Assembly: GCA_963846565.1 (NCBI GenBank)
Contig: CAWJWL010000005.1
Location: forward strand, 310,001-374,000
DNA from: WHSW01 sp963846565
GTDB lineage: Bacteria > Actinomycetota > Thermoleophilia > Solirubrobacterales > 70-9
DNA: 64,000 nucleotides
Direction: 5' to 3'
Shown here: positions 8,493-17,940 of the stretch, piece by piece
Position numbering within the stretch: position 1 is the stretch's first letter
How the letters are laid out: each line of letters begins with the position of its first letter
Program-made: the position numbers and the translations under genes
The notes under the pieces: generated by a model
What the model was told of the DNA's origin: nothing
The model's input: the letters and a program-made list of their open reading frames with translations, nothing else
The model's database searches: none

Positions 8493-8863
8493 GGGGGCGA
8501 ATTGGATTCGACGTGGAGTCAATCGTCCCGGTGTTGCGAGTCGAGGATTCCGGGTTGGCCTCGTAAAAGACTCCCGGAAAACCATAATTGCGAACTCCAA
8601 GCATGAGTTCGCCCTCGCCGCTTAACTAGCGGATTGAGGGAGTCGCGCCGGAAGTGCCCGCGGTCCGGTCAGCGGCTTCAACCAGCGGGCTCACCTACCG
8701 GGTAGGACCTTCGATCAGGTAGGGAAACTTTCAGGAAGGTATGGCGCCGGGGACGTGCCCCGCGGATTGACCGAACCGGACGCCGAGATTCGATTCCGAC
8801 GGGAACACTCGTAGATTGCATCGGGTCAGCTCTGCGGACGTGGCTTCGACGCCACCGCCTCCA
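8493..8863 (+). ncRNA. ssrA: Transfer-messenger RNA
   Basis: The 5' end GGGGGCGAATTGGATTCGAC carries the hallmark tmRNA sequence. GGGGGCG (8493-8499) pairs with CGCCTCC (8856-8862) as a 7-pair acceptor stem, and a T-arm-like GTGGC-TTCGAC-GCCAC precedes it. The CCA end is not encoded after the discriminator A, so it would be added. The tag frame is at 8590-8625. The RNA rescues stalled ribosomes together with SmpB (gene at 15722-16207, about 7 kb away) and marks the nascent chain for proteolysis. About 371 bases, a normal length. Confidence 0.95.
8590..8625 (+). other. tmRNA proteolysis-tag reading frame
   Basis: Inside ssrA, GCG starts an 11-codon frame ending in TAA that encodes ANSKHEFALAA. 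The ALAA end is the usual ClpXP-type degron and the alanine resume codon is conventional. A tandem in-frame backup stop (TAG) follows directly after the TAA. Confidence 0.9.
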
Positions 8864-8867
8864 TAGG

Positions 8868-8927
8868 AATAACGAACGTTCCGTCCGTCTCCTCGGCCTT
8901 CGGCCTCCGGGGACGGACGGGTCAGCC
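8868..8927 (-). repeat. Dispersed hairpin repeat, copy B
   Basis: Directly after the tmRNA 3' end. On the minus strand: GGCTGACCCG, outer arms CCGTCCGTC and GACGGACGG (9 perfect pairs), inner stem GGCC-GAA-GGCC, then GGAACGTTCG. This copy has the best outer stem. It could act as a tmRNA 3' boundary or terminator, but has no T tract. Confidence 0.85.
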
Positions 8928-8967
8928 CTCGGGACGGGCACCTTTAGGGACGGCACAGGGTCCTCGC

Positions 8968-8973
8968 CATACT
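8968..8973 (+). promoter_or_regulatory. -10 box for the M50 protease gene
   Basis: CATACT ends 8 bases before the ATG at 8982 with no Shine-Dalgarno sequence, the spacing expected of a leaderless transcript. Confidence 0.45.
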
Positions 8974-8981
8974 CATAGGAC

Positions 8982-9851
8982 ATGAGCGAGCTGACCAGAT
9001 GGCCCGCCCCGGAGCCGGCTCCCGGACCGTCGGCCGAGCCCGAGTACGAGCCGATTCATCCCGGCTCCGGGCGCGACGATTGGCGCCAGCGGCTGAAGCG
9101 CTTCGGCGGTCCGCTGCTCGCGGGACTGCTCGTCCTGATCAGCAAGGGCAAGGCGATCCTGCTCCTGCTGCCGAAGCTCAAGATCCTGACGACCTCCGGC
9201 ACGATGCTGGTCTCGATCGCGGCCTACGCCCTGCTCTGGGGCTGGAAGTTCGGGGTCGGGCTGGTCCTGCTGCTGTTCGTCCATGAGATGGGCCACGTGA
9301 TCCAGCTCCGGCGCGAGGGGATCAAGGCGTCGGCGCCGATGTTCATCCCCTTCCTCGGAGCGGTGGTGATGGCGAAGTCGATGGGCGACGATGCCGCAGC
9401 CGAGGCTCGGGTGGGACTCGCCGGGCCGATCCTGGGCACCCTCGGCACGCTCGTCCCGCTGGGAATCTGGCTCGCGACCGGCGAGGAGTTCTGGCAGGCC
9501 CTCGCCTACGTCGGGTTCTTCATCAACCTCTTCAACCTGATCCCGATCGTGCCCTTCGACGGCGGCCGCGCGATGGCGGCGCTGTCGCCGTGGGTCTGGT
9601 TCCTCGGCTTCGCCCTCATGGTCGCGTTCACGTTCGCCTTCCCGAACCCGGTCCTGATCCTCTTCCTGCTGCTCGGAGGCTGGGAGTCCTGGCGGCGCTG
9701 GAAGGGCCGCAACAGCCCCGAGTCGCGCGCGTTCCACGACATTCCCGGGCGTACCCGGGCCCTCGTCGCGGTCACCTACATCGGCCTCGTCGCCCTGCTT
9801 GCCGTCGGCGTGGCCGAGACCTTCCTCGAGAAGAGCCTCGACGACGTCTAG
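8982..9851 (+). CDS. M50 family site-2-protease-like membrane metallopeptidase
   Basis: A 289-residue polytopic membrane protein. The zinc motif HEMGH is at about residues 101-105, and the third zinc ligand is the Asp of NLIPIVPFDGGR near 192, both within membrane segments as in Rip/SpoIVFB-like proteases. An acidic/proline-rich N-terminus comes first. The family cuts transmembrane substrates such as anti-sigma factors. No anti-sigma gene is adjacent, so the substrate is open. The stop overlaps the convergent methyltransferase stop by CTAG. Confidence 0.87.
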   Translation: MSELTRWPAPEPAPGPSAEPEYEPIHPGSGRDDWRQRLKRFGGPLLAGLLVLISKGKAILLLLPKLKILTTSGTMLVSIAAYALLWGWKFGVGLVLLLFVHEMGHVIQLRREGIKASAPMFIPFLGAVVMAKSMGDDAAAEARVGLAGPILGTLGTLVPLGIWLATGEEFWQALAYVGFFINLFNLIPIVPFDGGRAMAALSPWVWFLGFALMVAFTFAFPNPVLILFLLLGGWESWRRWKGRNSPESRAFHDIPGRTRALVAVTYIGLVALLAVGVAETFLEKSLDDV

Positions 9852-10558
9852 GCCCTGAGCACGTACCGGGCGAGGACCCCGTCCGCGTACTCGGCGGCCT
9901 CCATCGTGAAGCCCGCGCGCTCCATCATCGGCTCGAGGAGCCAGGTGAAGGTCGAGTGCTCGTCGCGTACGTGCTCCTCCACGTCGGCGCGCCCCCACTC
10001 CCCCTCACCGCCCTCGCCGTACATCGCGCACCACGCCTCGATTCGCTGCTCAGCCTCGGCGGGGTCGAAGTCATAGACGACGTCCGAGAGTCGGAGCACG
10101 CCCCCCGGCACGACCATCTCGCGCATCCTCTCGAATGCGACGACCTTCCAGAAGTCGGGGATGTGGTGCAGCGCGAAGCGGCTGTACACGAAGTCCGCTC
10201 GATCGCCGGCGTGCTCGTAGCTGAGAAAGCCGGCGCGGACGACGTCCACGTTGTCGAGCCCGTGCGCAGCGGCCTTCCGCTCGAGCTGGGCGAGCATCAC
10301 GGGTGAGACGTCGACCGCGATCACCCGTCGGCATCGCCGCGCTGCCGCGACCGTGAACTGGCCAGTGCCCGCGCCGAACTCGAGCAGGACCGAGTCGGGC
10401 CCGAGACCGAGGCCCTCGAGCAGCGCGACCTCGCCGTTCGCCCCGGCGTCCTCCTTTTCGTCATAGCGCGCCGCGTGCCCGTCGTCGAGGTTCTCGCGCC
10501 CGGCGTGGGCGAGCTCGTCGAGCCACCATGCCGCTCGGTCCGCCGCGCCTTCGCTCAT
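9848..10558 (-). CDS. Class I SAM-dependent methyltransferase
   Basis: 236 residues from the ATG at 10558, which overlaps the ligD stop as ATGA. The SAM-binding motif I is VLLEFGAGTGQFT, followed by VIAVDVSPVML (acidic motif II) and FVYSRFALHHIPDFW near motif IV. The overall Methyltransf_11/25 type fold is clear but the substrate is not. Translational coupling to a DNA ligase gene is probably just operon packing. Convergent CTAG overlap with the M50 gene. Confidence 0.85.
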   Translation of the reverse strand: MSEGAADRAAWWLDELAHAGRENLDDGHAARYDEKEDAGANGEVALLEGLGLGPDSVLLEFGAGTGQFTVAAARRCRRVIAVDVSPVMLAQLERKAAAHGLDNVDVVRAGFLSYEHAGDRADFVYSRFALHHIPDFWKVVAFERMREMVVPGGVLRLSDVVYDFDPAEAEQRIEAWCAMYGEGGEGEWGRADVEEHVRDEHSTFTWLLEPMMERAGFTMEAAEYADGVLARYVLRA

Positions 10559-12012
10559 GCGGGCTCCTCGCGCACGACGTCGCTCGCCGGCTTGTCGGTG
10601 CGCAGGCCCTTGTAGCTCGGGTGGCGCAGGGTGCCGGCGTTCGTCCACTCGCTGAACTCGATCTCGGCGACGAGCTCCGGGTCGACGAAGCTGGTCCCCT
10701 TCGCCGGCTGACGACCCGTGAACGGAGACTCATCCGTGGCGAGCGGCTCGAGTGCCTCGCGCAGCAGCTTCAGGTCGCGGGCGGCGAAGCCGGTGCCGAC
10801 CTTGCCTGCATAGCGAAGCTCCCCATCGTCGTAGTGGCCGACGACGAGCGCACCGAGCTCGCCCTGGCGCTTGCCCTTTCCCGGCATCCAGCCGCCGATC
10901 ACCATCTCCTGAGCCCGCACGTTCTTCACCTTCAGCCACTCGCGCGTCCGCTTGCCGGGGCGGTAGGGGCTCGAGAGCCGCTTCGCGACGATCCCCTCGA
11001 GGCCCTGCGCCTTGCTCGCCGCGAGCAACGCGTCGCCGTCCCCGCGGTGGTAAGCCGGCGTCTGCCAGCTCGGGCCCTCGAGCCCCAGCGCCTCGAGCTC
11101 GCCTCGCCGTTCCTCGTACGGGACGTCGAAGAGCGCGCGGCGGTCCAGGTAGAGGAGGTCGAAGACGACGTAGGTGACCGGCGTCTCGCGCGCCCGGCGA
11201 CGGATCTCCGACTCCGAGGCAAGGTGGATCCGGCCCTGGAGCGCCTGGAAGCTCGGGCGACCGTCCGCGTCGTAGGCGACGAGCTCGCCGTCGAGCACCG
11301 CGGAGCGGCCGCCGAGCTCGCGCACGATCGGCCGGATCTCGGGGTACTGCGAGGTGATCTCGCGCAGGCTCCGGCTCTCGAGCCGCAGCAGGCCGGGCTC
11401 GCAGTAGGCGATCGCGCGCACCCCGTCCCACTTGATCTCGTAGCCCCAGCCCTCGTCGTCGCCGGGGAGCTTCGCGAGCGTCGCCTTCATCGGCTCGACC
11501 CGCTGCGGCATCGGTTCGCGCCCGGGGTCGGGCGGATCCATGCGGTGGATCATCCAATCGTCGCCCCGGGTGGCGAAGAGCGCGTAGCGCCCCTTGACCC
11601 GCTCGCCGTCGAAGCGCAGGACGACCTTCTTGGGCTCGAACTTCTCCGCCTCGTAGGTGCCCGCGTCCCAGATCCGCATCGTCCCGGCTCCGTACTCGCC
11701 CTTCGGGATCTCGCCCTCGAACTCCAGGTACTCGATCGGGTGATCCTCGGTGTGGACGGCGAGGTGGTTCTCGTCCGGGTCGTCGGGGATTCCCCGCGGC
11801 AGCGCCCAGGAGACGGCGACGCCGTCGCGCTCGAGGCGCAGGTCCCAGTGCAGGCGGCGCGCGTGGTGCTCCTGGATCACGAACCTGTGCTGTTTCGCCT
11901 TGCTCTTGCTCTTGGGTTTGCCGGAACCCGCCGGCTCCGACGTCCGCTTGAAGTCGCGCTTCGTCCGATACTGCTCGAGCTGCTCGGGCGTCTTGTGCTT
12001 GCGCGGCATCAT
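10555..12012 (-). CDS. ligD: ATP-dependent DNA ligase LigD, phosphoesterase plus ligase domains
   Basis: 485 residues with two domains. Residues about 40-160 form the 3'-phosphoesterase domain (FVIQEHHARRLHWDLRLE, HTEDHPIEYLEFEG). From about 185 comes the nucleotidyltransferase with the adenylated lysine in EIKWDGVRA, then VLDGELVA, EGIVAKRL and KVKNV motifs and an OB domain. The primase/polymerase domain of full LigD is absent. The protein seals double-strand breaks in Ku-dependent end joining, but no ku gene is in this window. Two consecutive ATG codons open the gene. Confidence 0.92.
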   Translation of the reverse strand: MMPRKHKTPEQLEQYRTKRDFKRTSEPAGSGKPKSKSKAKQHRFVIQEHHARRLHWDLRLERDGVAVSWALPRGIPDDPDENHLAVHTEDHPIEYLEFEGEIPKGEYGAGTMRIWDAGTYEAEKFEPKKVVLRFDGERVKGRYALFATRGDDWMIHRMDPPDPGREPMPQRVEPMKATLAKLPGDDEGWGYEIKWDGVRAIAYCEPGLLRLESRSLREITSQYPEIRPIVRELGGRSAVLDGELVAYDADGRPSFQALQGRIHLASESEIRRRARETPVTYVVFDLLYLDRRALFDVPYEERRGELEALGLEGPSWQTPAYHRGDGDALLAASKAQGLEGIVAKRLSSPYRPGKRTREWLKVKNVRAQEMVIGGWMPGKGKRQGELGALVVGHYDDGELRYAGKVGTGFAARDLKLLREALEPLATDESPFTGRQPAKGTSFVDPELVAEIEFSEWTNAGTLRHPSYKGLRTDKPASDVVREEPA

Positions 12013-12045
12013 CCCTGTCTACCCGATTGACTCGATGGAGGCCAG

Positions 12046-13416
12046 ATGAGCAGCGACCAGAAGTTCGACGTAATCGTGATCGGAGCCGGCCCGGCGGGCG
12101 AGGTGCTGGCCGGGCGCGCCGCCGAGCACGACCTCAGCGTCGCCCTGATCGAGAACCACCTGATCGGCGGGGAGTGCTCCTTCTACGCCTGCATGCCCTC
12201 GAAGGCGATGCTGCGCCCCGGTGAGCTGCTCGCCGAGACCGCGCGCGTTCCCGGCGTCGCCGAGATGGTCTCGGGGGAGATCGATCCGGCAGTGGTCCTG
12301 CGGCGCCGCGACGAGGTCATCCACGACCTCGATGACGCCTCACAGCTCCCCTGGCTCGAGGACCGGGGCATCACCCTGTTCCGCGGCCAGGGAGCGGTGG
12401 CCGGTGAGCGCGAGGTGACCGTCGACGGCCGGATGCTCTCCGCGCGCAAGGCCGTCGTGATCGCGACCGGCACCGCTGCCGCCATCCCGCCGATCGGTGG
12501 GCTCGCCGAGGCTCGCCCCTGGACGAACCGCGAGGCGACCACCGCTGCCGAGATACCCGGAAGACTCCTGGTGCTCGGGGGCGGCGTCGTCGGGGTCGAG
12601 ATGGCGCAGGCGTTCGCCTCGCTCGGCGCGAGCGTCACGCTGATCGAAGCCGCAGACCGTCTGATCGCAGGCGAGGAGCCGTTCGCGAGCGCCGAGGTGC
12701 AGGCCGGGCTTGAGGAGGCCGGGGTCGAGGTGCGGACCGGCGTGAAGGCGACGGCCGCGAACCGGGGGGAGCGCCAGGTCTCCCTGAGCCTTGAGGGCGG
12801 TGAGGAGCTGCGCGGCGACGAGCTCCTCGTCGCAGTGGGAAGACGGCCGCGCACGACCGAGCTCGGCCTCGAGTCGGTCGGGGTGAAGACGGGTGGCTAC
12901 CTCGAGGTCGACGACCAGCTGCGGGTCGGCGGCTCCGATTGGCTCTACGCGATCGGCGACGTCAACGGTCGGGCCCTGCTCACCCACATGGGCAAGTACC
13001 AGGCGCGGATCGCCGCCGACAGCATCCTCGGCGAGGACGTCGCGGCGACGTGCGACAAAAGCGGCTCCCCCCGGATCATCTTCACCGATCCCGAGGTCGC
13101 CGCCGTCGGCCGCACGCTCTCCCAGGCCAAGGAGGCCGGGCTGAACGCACGCGCCGTGGATGTCCCGACGAGCGCCAACGCCGGGGCGAGCTTCCGCGGC
13201 CGCAACGCGCCCGGGACCTCGCGCATCGTCGTCGACGAGGACCGGCGGGTCGTCGTCGGCGCCACCTTCGTCGGCACGGAAACGGCGGAGCTCCTGCATG
13301 CGGCGACGATCGCCGTGGTCGCCGAGGTGCCGCTGGAGACTCTCTGGCACGCGGTGCCCCCGTTCCCCACCCGGCTCGAGATCTGGCTCAAGCTGCTGGA
13401 GGAGTACGGGCTCTAG
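12046..13416 (+). CDS. FAD-dependent pyridine nucleotide-disulfide oxidoreductase (dihydrolipoyl dehydrogenase-like)
   Basis: 456 residues. The FAD motif GAGPAGEVLAGRAAE lies at the N-terminus. The redox pair is in GGECSFYACMPSKAM, C-x4-C as in class I disulfide reductases. The NAD(P) motif is LVLGGGVVGVEMAQAFASLG, and the second FAD motif is LYAIGDVNG. The usual C-terminal HxxPT/E active-site base region reads HAVPPFPT, so the canonical Glu after His is not clear and true lipoamide dehydrogenase activity is unsure. No lipoyl enzyme genes are nearby. Start ATG at 12046 with GGAGG. Confidence 0.85.
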   Translation: MSSDQKFDVIVIGAGPAGEVLAGRAAEHDLSVALIENHLIGGECSFYACMPSKAMLRPGELLAETARVPGVAEMVSGEIDPAVVLRRRDEVIHDLDDASQLPWLEDRGITLFRGQGAVAGEREVTVDGRMLSARKAVVIATGTAAAIPPIGGLAEARPWTNREATTAAEIPGRLLVLGGGVVGVEMAQAFASLGASVTLIEAADRLIAGEEPFASAEVQAGLEEAGVEVRTGVKATAANRGERQVSLSLEGGEELRGDELLVAVGRRPRTTELGLESVGVKTGGYLEVDDQLRVGGSDWLYAIGDVNGRALLTHMGKYQARIAADSILGEDVAATCDKSGSPRIIFTDPEVAAVGRTLSQAKEAGLNARAVDVPTSANAGASFRGRNAPGTSRIVVDEDRRVVVGATFVGTETAELLHAATIAVVAEVPLETLWHAVPPFPTRLEIWLKLLEEYGL

Positions 13417-15619
13417 AGCCGAACGCGCCGCTTGAGCTCGTCGAGGAAGGCGCGCGGGAAGCCCGGGATCTGATCGAGGTCGTCGAGCGAGTCGAACCCG
13501 GAGACTCGCTCGCGATGCGCCAGCACCCGGCCGGTCTGCGTGACCGAGAGCCCGAGCGTGCGGAAGTCCTCATAGGTCGCCGTGTTGATCGAGATCTGAT
13601 CCGACTCTGCGGCGACCGGCGACTCGGCGAACCTGGCGGCGTCCTCGGCTTCGGAGGTCTCGACGGCGGCGTCCGCCTCGGGCACGGCGGGCTGCTCCTT
13701 CGTCTCCGTGGCGCCGGAGAGATCGAGGTCGAAGACCTCTCCCTCCTCGCCGGAAGCGTCCTCGGCCGGCGCCTCCTCTTCCTCGTCCTCCCCCTCGCCG
13801 GACTCTTCGCCGTCCCCGTCCGCGACCTCGGACTCCTCCTCGGCCTCATCCGCCTCCTCGGGTTCGGCGGGGGCCGGGTCGGGCTCCTCGTCCGCCTCGT
13901 CAGGTTCCTCAGCGGGGGAGAAGATCTCTTCCGGATCGATCCGCGGTAGCGGTTGCGCGACGGCCTCGACGGCGGCCCGGGCGCTCTCCTCGGCGCTCGT
14001 CGCACGCCGCTCGGCGTCGGCGATCCGCCCGAGCATGCCGCGGAGCCGCTCGATCCGCTCGATCTCGCGCTCCTTCACCTCGGCGAGGGCCTCGGCCTGT
14101 GCCGCGCGCTCCTCGGCGGCGACGGCTCGCTCCTCGATGTCCGCGAGGCGGGCCGCCGCGAGGTCGAGCGCGCTCGCCGTCTGCTCCTGATTCGAGATCA
14201 GGCGCTTCTCGGTCTCGGCGAGCTCGCGGGCGAGCTCCGCCTCCTCCGCTCGGTGACGCTCGAGGTCGCGCTCGGCCTTCTCGAGCCCTGCGATCAGCGC
14301 CTTGCGATCCTCGGACACCGGCTCGGGCTCCGGGGGCTTCGGGGGTTCAGGCGGCTCGGTCGGCTGCGGAGACGCGGAAACTTTGGGCGGCTCGGGCGCT
14401 TGCGGCGCGGATGAGGGGGCTCCCGGACCCGCTGCGGCGCGCTCGGCCTCCTCGCTGCGGCGCTCGGCGTCGGCGAGCCTCGCCATCGTCTCGCGATCGG
14501 CCGCCTTCAGCTCCTCGTCGCGCCCCGTCGCGGACGGAGCCGGCGTTCGGCCGACGGCGGGCATCGGCTGCGTGCTCCGCGACTCGGACGGCGGCTGAGC
14601 ACCCCCGAAGGCACTGATCGCATCCCGGCCGGCGTCCTCCGCCGAGATCGCCGGCCCGGGGTCGGCGGCGGGTGGGGCGGGCGCGGGCGCTGGGGGAAAA
14701 GCCGGCGCAGACGGTTCCGCCGGTGCGGTTGGCTTTGGAGCGGCAGGGGCTCGCGCGGGCGCGCCGGCACCGGGCTGCGCGACGGGGGCGGCTCGGGGAC
14801 CGGCTTGCCCTGCTTCTGCGCCTTGCGGGCGACCTTCTGATGCGCCCTCGCAGCCTTCTCGGCCTCGCGACGGCGCTTGCGCTCGGCAACCGCCGCCTCG
14901 CGCTCCTGCCGGCCCTGCGCGCGCTGCTGCACGGTCGTGCCGCGCTTCTCGTCGCGCTGTCGGCGCCGGCGCGCCCAAAAGGACTCCTTACCGGGGGTGG
15001 GCGGGGCGACGACCGGCGGCGGGGTCGCGACAGCCGGCGGCGTCCCCTGCGGGGCGCCGGGTGCGGGCGTCGACGGCGCTCCGTCTGGCTGCACGGATGC
15101 GGGAGGGGCGCCGGGCGCCGGCGGGGGAGGCGCTGTGGGCGCTGCCGGAGGCGAGGGCGCGGCTCCACCCTTCTGCGCCTTCTTCGCCGCTCGCGCCTGC
15201 TTCTCGGCGGCGCGTGCGGCCTCCTTCTGCCGCTTTGCCTCCGCCTTCGCCGCCTGCTGGCTCGCGCGGGCAGCGACGCGCTCGGCCTGCTTTGCGCGGC
15301 GCTGCTCGGCACGGCTCGGCTTCGCCGGCTGGGTGGCGGCCGGCGTCGAAAGGGGTGAGGGTGGCGGCGCACCGGGCGGCGGAACGGATGTGCTCGGCGC
15401 CGGCTGGCTCGGCGCCGGATCGGGCGCGCCCGATCCGGGAGCTGGTGGCGGCGATGCCGTCGGCTGCGGTGCGGCCCCGCCGGGTGGCGGTGGCGGCGCC
15501 GGCGGAACGGCCGGCGCTTGCGGGGGCGGTGGAGGTGCGGGCGCGGCGGCGCCGGCGGGGGCCGCCTGCTGGCTTGATTCCTCGCCCGATCCCTTGCCCT
15601 TGCGGCTGAACAGGCCCAT
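13413..15619 (-). pseudogene. Pro/Ala-rich coiled-coil protein with C-terminal helix-hairpin-helix, broken by a 1-base frame lesion
   Basis: The frame starts at ATG 15619 (MGLFSRKGKGSGEE) and runs through proline-rich and Lys/Arg/Ala-rich helical stretches to about 14786. The reading then continues only in the -1 frame to a stop at 13413. One extra C in the run of five at 14784-14788 (G on the + strand) would join the two parts into roughly 735 residues. The second part has a long coiled coil, an acidic linker, and a ComEA-like HhH module (SINTATYEDFRTLGLS, DDLDQIPGFP) at the C-terminus. Sequencing error, true mutation or slippage are all possible. Function unknown; the HhH suggests DNA contact. 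Confidence 0.7.
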
Positions 15620-15721
15620 TGGTGGCTTATCGTCGCACGCCGGGGCAGCTCGCGTCCACCGCGCGAGCGCGGCGAAGGATTGCGTGCGTTTGCAGGCGAA
15701 CTCGCGGTTTAGTGGGCCGCA

Positions 15722-16207
15722 CTAGCGGTTGCGCTCGGCGAGCTCGCGCTCGACGTCGCGCTGCACGTCGCGATCGCGGATCTCGCGGCGGCGGTCGCGC
15801 TGCTCCTTGCCTCGGGCGACGGCCAGCTCCACCTTCGCGCGCGGTCCCTTGAAGTAGATCCGCACGGGCACCAGCGTCTGGCCCTTGCGGTCGAGGCGGC
15901 CGAGCAGGCGCTCGATCTCCCAGCGGTGGAGGAGCAGCTTGCGGGGCCGGTCCGGGTCGTGGTTCGCCATCGCCGCCGGCGCGTACGGCGGGATGTGGAC
16001 GCCGTGGAGCCAGACCTCGCCGTCCTGGATCGTGGCGTAGGCGTCGACGATCTGCGCCTGGCCGTCGCGCAGGGACTTGACCTCGCTGCCGACCAGCTGG
16101 ATCCCGGCCTCGAACTTGTCGATGAACTCGTACTTGTGGCTCGCCTTGCGATTCGTGGCGATGTCACCTTCGGCGGCCTTGCGCTTGCCCTTGCTCCGCT
16201 TGCTCAT
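15722..16207 (-). CDS. smpB: SsrA-binding protein SmpB
   Basis: 161 residues. Typical SmpB features are a basic N-terminus, NRKASHKYEFIDKFEAGIQL, GSEVKSLRDGQAQIVDAYA, the WLHGVHIPPY core, and a basic C-terminal tail (KEQRDRRREIRDRD) that enters the ribosomal A site. It binds the tRNA-like part of tmRNA (ssrA at 8493) for ribosome rescue. ATG at 16207 overlaps the rnr stop as ATGA, so it is coupled to the exoribonuclease that degrades tagged, nonstop mRNA. Confidence 0.96.
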   Translation of the reverse strand: MSKRSKGKRKAAEGDIATNRKASHKYEFIDKFEAGIQLVGSEVKSLRDGQAQIVDAYATIQDGEVWLHGVHIPPYAPAAMANHDPDRPRKLLLHRWEIERLLGRLDRKGQTLVPVRIYFKGPRAKVELAVARGKEQRDRRREIRDRDVQRDVERELAERNR

Positions 16208-17940
16208 CGCTCGGGCCGCTCCCAGGGAATCAGGTCGACCCGTCCGCGCGGGGCCTCGACCGACTCCACGCGCACCCGGAGCGGATCTCCGAGTCGCACC
16301 CTCCGTTCGCTCTTTCGCCCGACGAGCGCGGTCTCGGTCTGGTCGAGGTCGAAGCGCTCGCCGCGCAGTCGCCGCGCGGGGAGGAAGCCCTCGTAGACGT
16401 CGGCGAGCTCGCCCGCGAAGCGGACGAACGCACCCGCCCCGATCACGCCCGAGACCTCGCCCTCGAACTCGCGCTTCCAGCCGCCCTCGAAGAGCTCGCG
16501 CTCGAGCAGGAACGCGGCGCATACCTTGTCGGCATCGCGCTCGAGCGAAGCCGCCTCGCGCTCGCGCTCCGAGCACCACGTTCCCGCCTCACCGACCCGG
16601 TTGCGCTCCGGCTCATCCTCGCCGGCGCCGAGGCTCGAGAGCAGCGCCCGGTGGGCGACCAGGTCGGGGTAGCGGCGGATCGGCGACGTGAAATGGGCGT
16701 ACGCCGGGCTCCCGAGGCCGGCGTGGCCGAGGTTGCGGGGCGAGTAGTAGGCCTGCTTCATGGATCGCAACACCAGGGACGTATAAGTAGCGGCTCCATG
16801 TCCGCGGCGTGCGGCCTCGGCATTGACGAGACGGCTCGCGGCGGCCACCAGAGCGCCTGCCTGGCTCGGGCTGGGCGACTCCGGCAACGGCGGCGTCGGC
16901 AGGTCGAGCGCCGCGAGCTTCTCGATCAGCACGACGACCCGCTGCGGATCCGGCTGCTCGTGGACCCGGTAGAGAGTCGGTACGCCGCGGCGCTCGCAGA
17001 GCTCGGCGACGCGCTCGTTCGTGAGCACCATGAGCTGCTCGATGAGTCGATGTGCCTCCGTTTGCGCGATCGCGCTCGCGCCGACGACGTGGCCGTCCTC
17101 GTCGAAGGTGAACTCGGGCTCGGTCGAGGTCACCTCGAGCCCGTCCTTGCGCCGGCCCGCGAGCGCCGCGGCAGCGGCGCGGGCGAGCTCGATCGTCGGC
17201 GCGATCTCCGCGGGCGGGGTCTCCCTTCCGGCGAAGAAACGGTCGAGCTCGTCGTAGGTGAAACGGTGATCGGAGCGGATCCGGCTGCGGTGAAAACTCG
17301 TCGATCGCGGGTTCCCGGACGCGTCGAGGACGATCTCGGCGGTGACCGCCAGGCGCTCGACCCGCGGAGCGAGGCTGCACGCATCAGAGCTCAGCTCGCT
17401 CGGCAGCATCGGCTCCGCCGTTCCCGGGACGTAGACGCTGGTCGCCCGGCGCAGCGCCTCCGCGTCGAGCCCGGACCCGGGCCGCACATGCGCGGAAACG
17501 TCGGCGATGTGGATCCAGAGCCGGATGCCGTCGCCCTCCCGCTCGGCCGAGACCGCGTCGTCGAAGTCATGAGCGCTCGCCGGGTCGACGGTCAGCGTCG
17601 GCAGGTGCGTCAGGTCGCGTCTCGTGCCGCCGGCCTCGGCGGCGGGCCCGACGCTCTCGAGCGCTTCGCCGACGACCCGATGGTCGAATCCGCGCTCGAT
17701 CCCGCGCTCGTGCAGGAGGGCCTCGACCACGTCTCCGGCGACGTCCGGCGAGCCGAGCTCGGCGACGACCCTGGCGCCGCCTGCACGGCGCTCGGCGAGG
17801 ACCATCTCCCCTCCGCGGACCCGGATCGACCCTCGGGCGAGGCCGGTCTGACCGCCGCGCTCGAACAGCGGCTCGGCGACGAGAAAGCGCCCGCGTCGTC
17901 CGACGACCGCGACGAAGCGCTCGCCGCGCCCGCCGCTCAC
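16204..17940 (-). CDS. rnr: Ribonuclease R/RNB family 3'-5' exoribonuclease, short form
   Basis: 578 residues. The RNB catalytic motif TVDPASAHDFDDAVSAE contains the metal-binding Asp residues, followed by RLWIHIADVSAHV, a PMLPSELSSDACSL segment, and a C-terminal S1-like RNA-binding domain. It is shorter than the roughly 750-800 residue RNase R because the usual cold-shock domains are reduced at the N-terminus. Processive RNA decay linked to trans-translation fits the adjacent smpB. GTG at 17940 overlaps the S41 protease stop. Confidence 0.92.
   Translation of the reverse strand: MSGGRGERFVAVVGRRGRFLVAEPLFERGGQTGLARGSIRVRGGEMVLAERRAGGARVVAELGSPDVAGDVVEALLHERGIERGFDHRVVGEALESVGPAAEAGGTRRDLTHLPTLTVDPASAHDFDDAVSAEREGDGIRLWIHIADVSAHVRPGSGLDAEALRRATSVYVPGTAEPMLPSELSSDACSLAPRVERLAVTAEIVLDASGNPRSTSFHRSRIRSDHRFTYDELDRFFAGRETPPAEIAPTIELARAAAAALAGRRKDGLEVTSTEPEFTFDEDGHVVGASAIAQTEAHRLIEQLMVLTNERVAELCERRGVPTLYRVHEQPDPQRVVVLIEKLAALDLPTPPLPESPSPSQAGALVAAASRLVNAEAARRGHGAATYTSLVLRSMKQAYYSPRNLGHAGLGSPAYAHFTSPIRRYPDLVAHRALLSSLGAGEDEPERNRVGEAGTWCSEREREAASLERDADKVCAAFLLERELFEGGWKREFEGEVSGVIGAGAFVRFAGELADVYEGFLPARRLRGERFDLDQTETALVGRKSERRVRLGDPLRVRVESVEAPRGRVDLIPWERPER

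Noticed and set aside
14780..14792. Programmed -1 frameshift in the HhH protein gene
   Set aside because: The C run allows slippage, but there is no standard heptamer, no clear downstream structure that I can support, and other single-base lesions in the window make an indel the simpler explanation.
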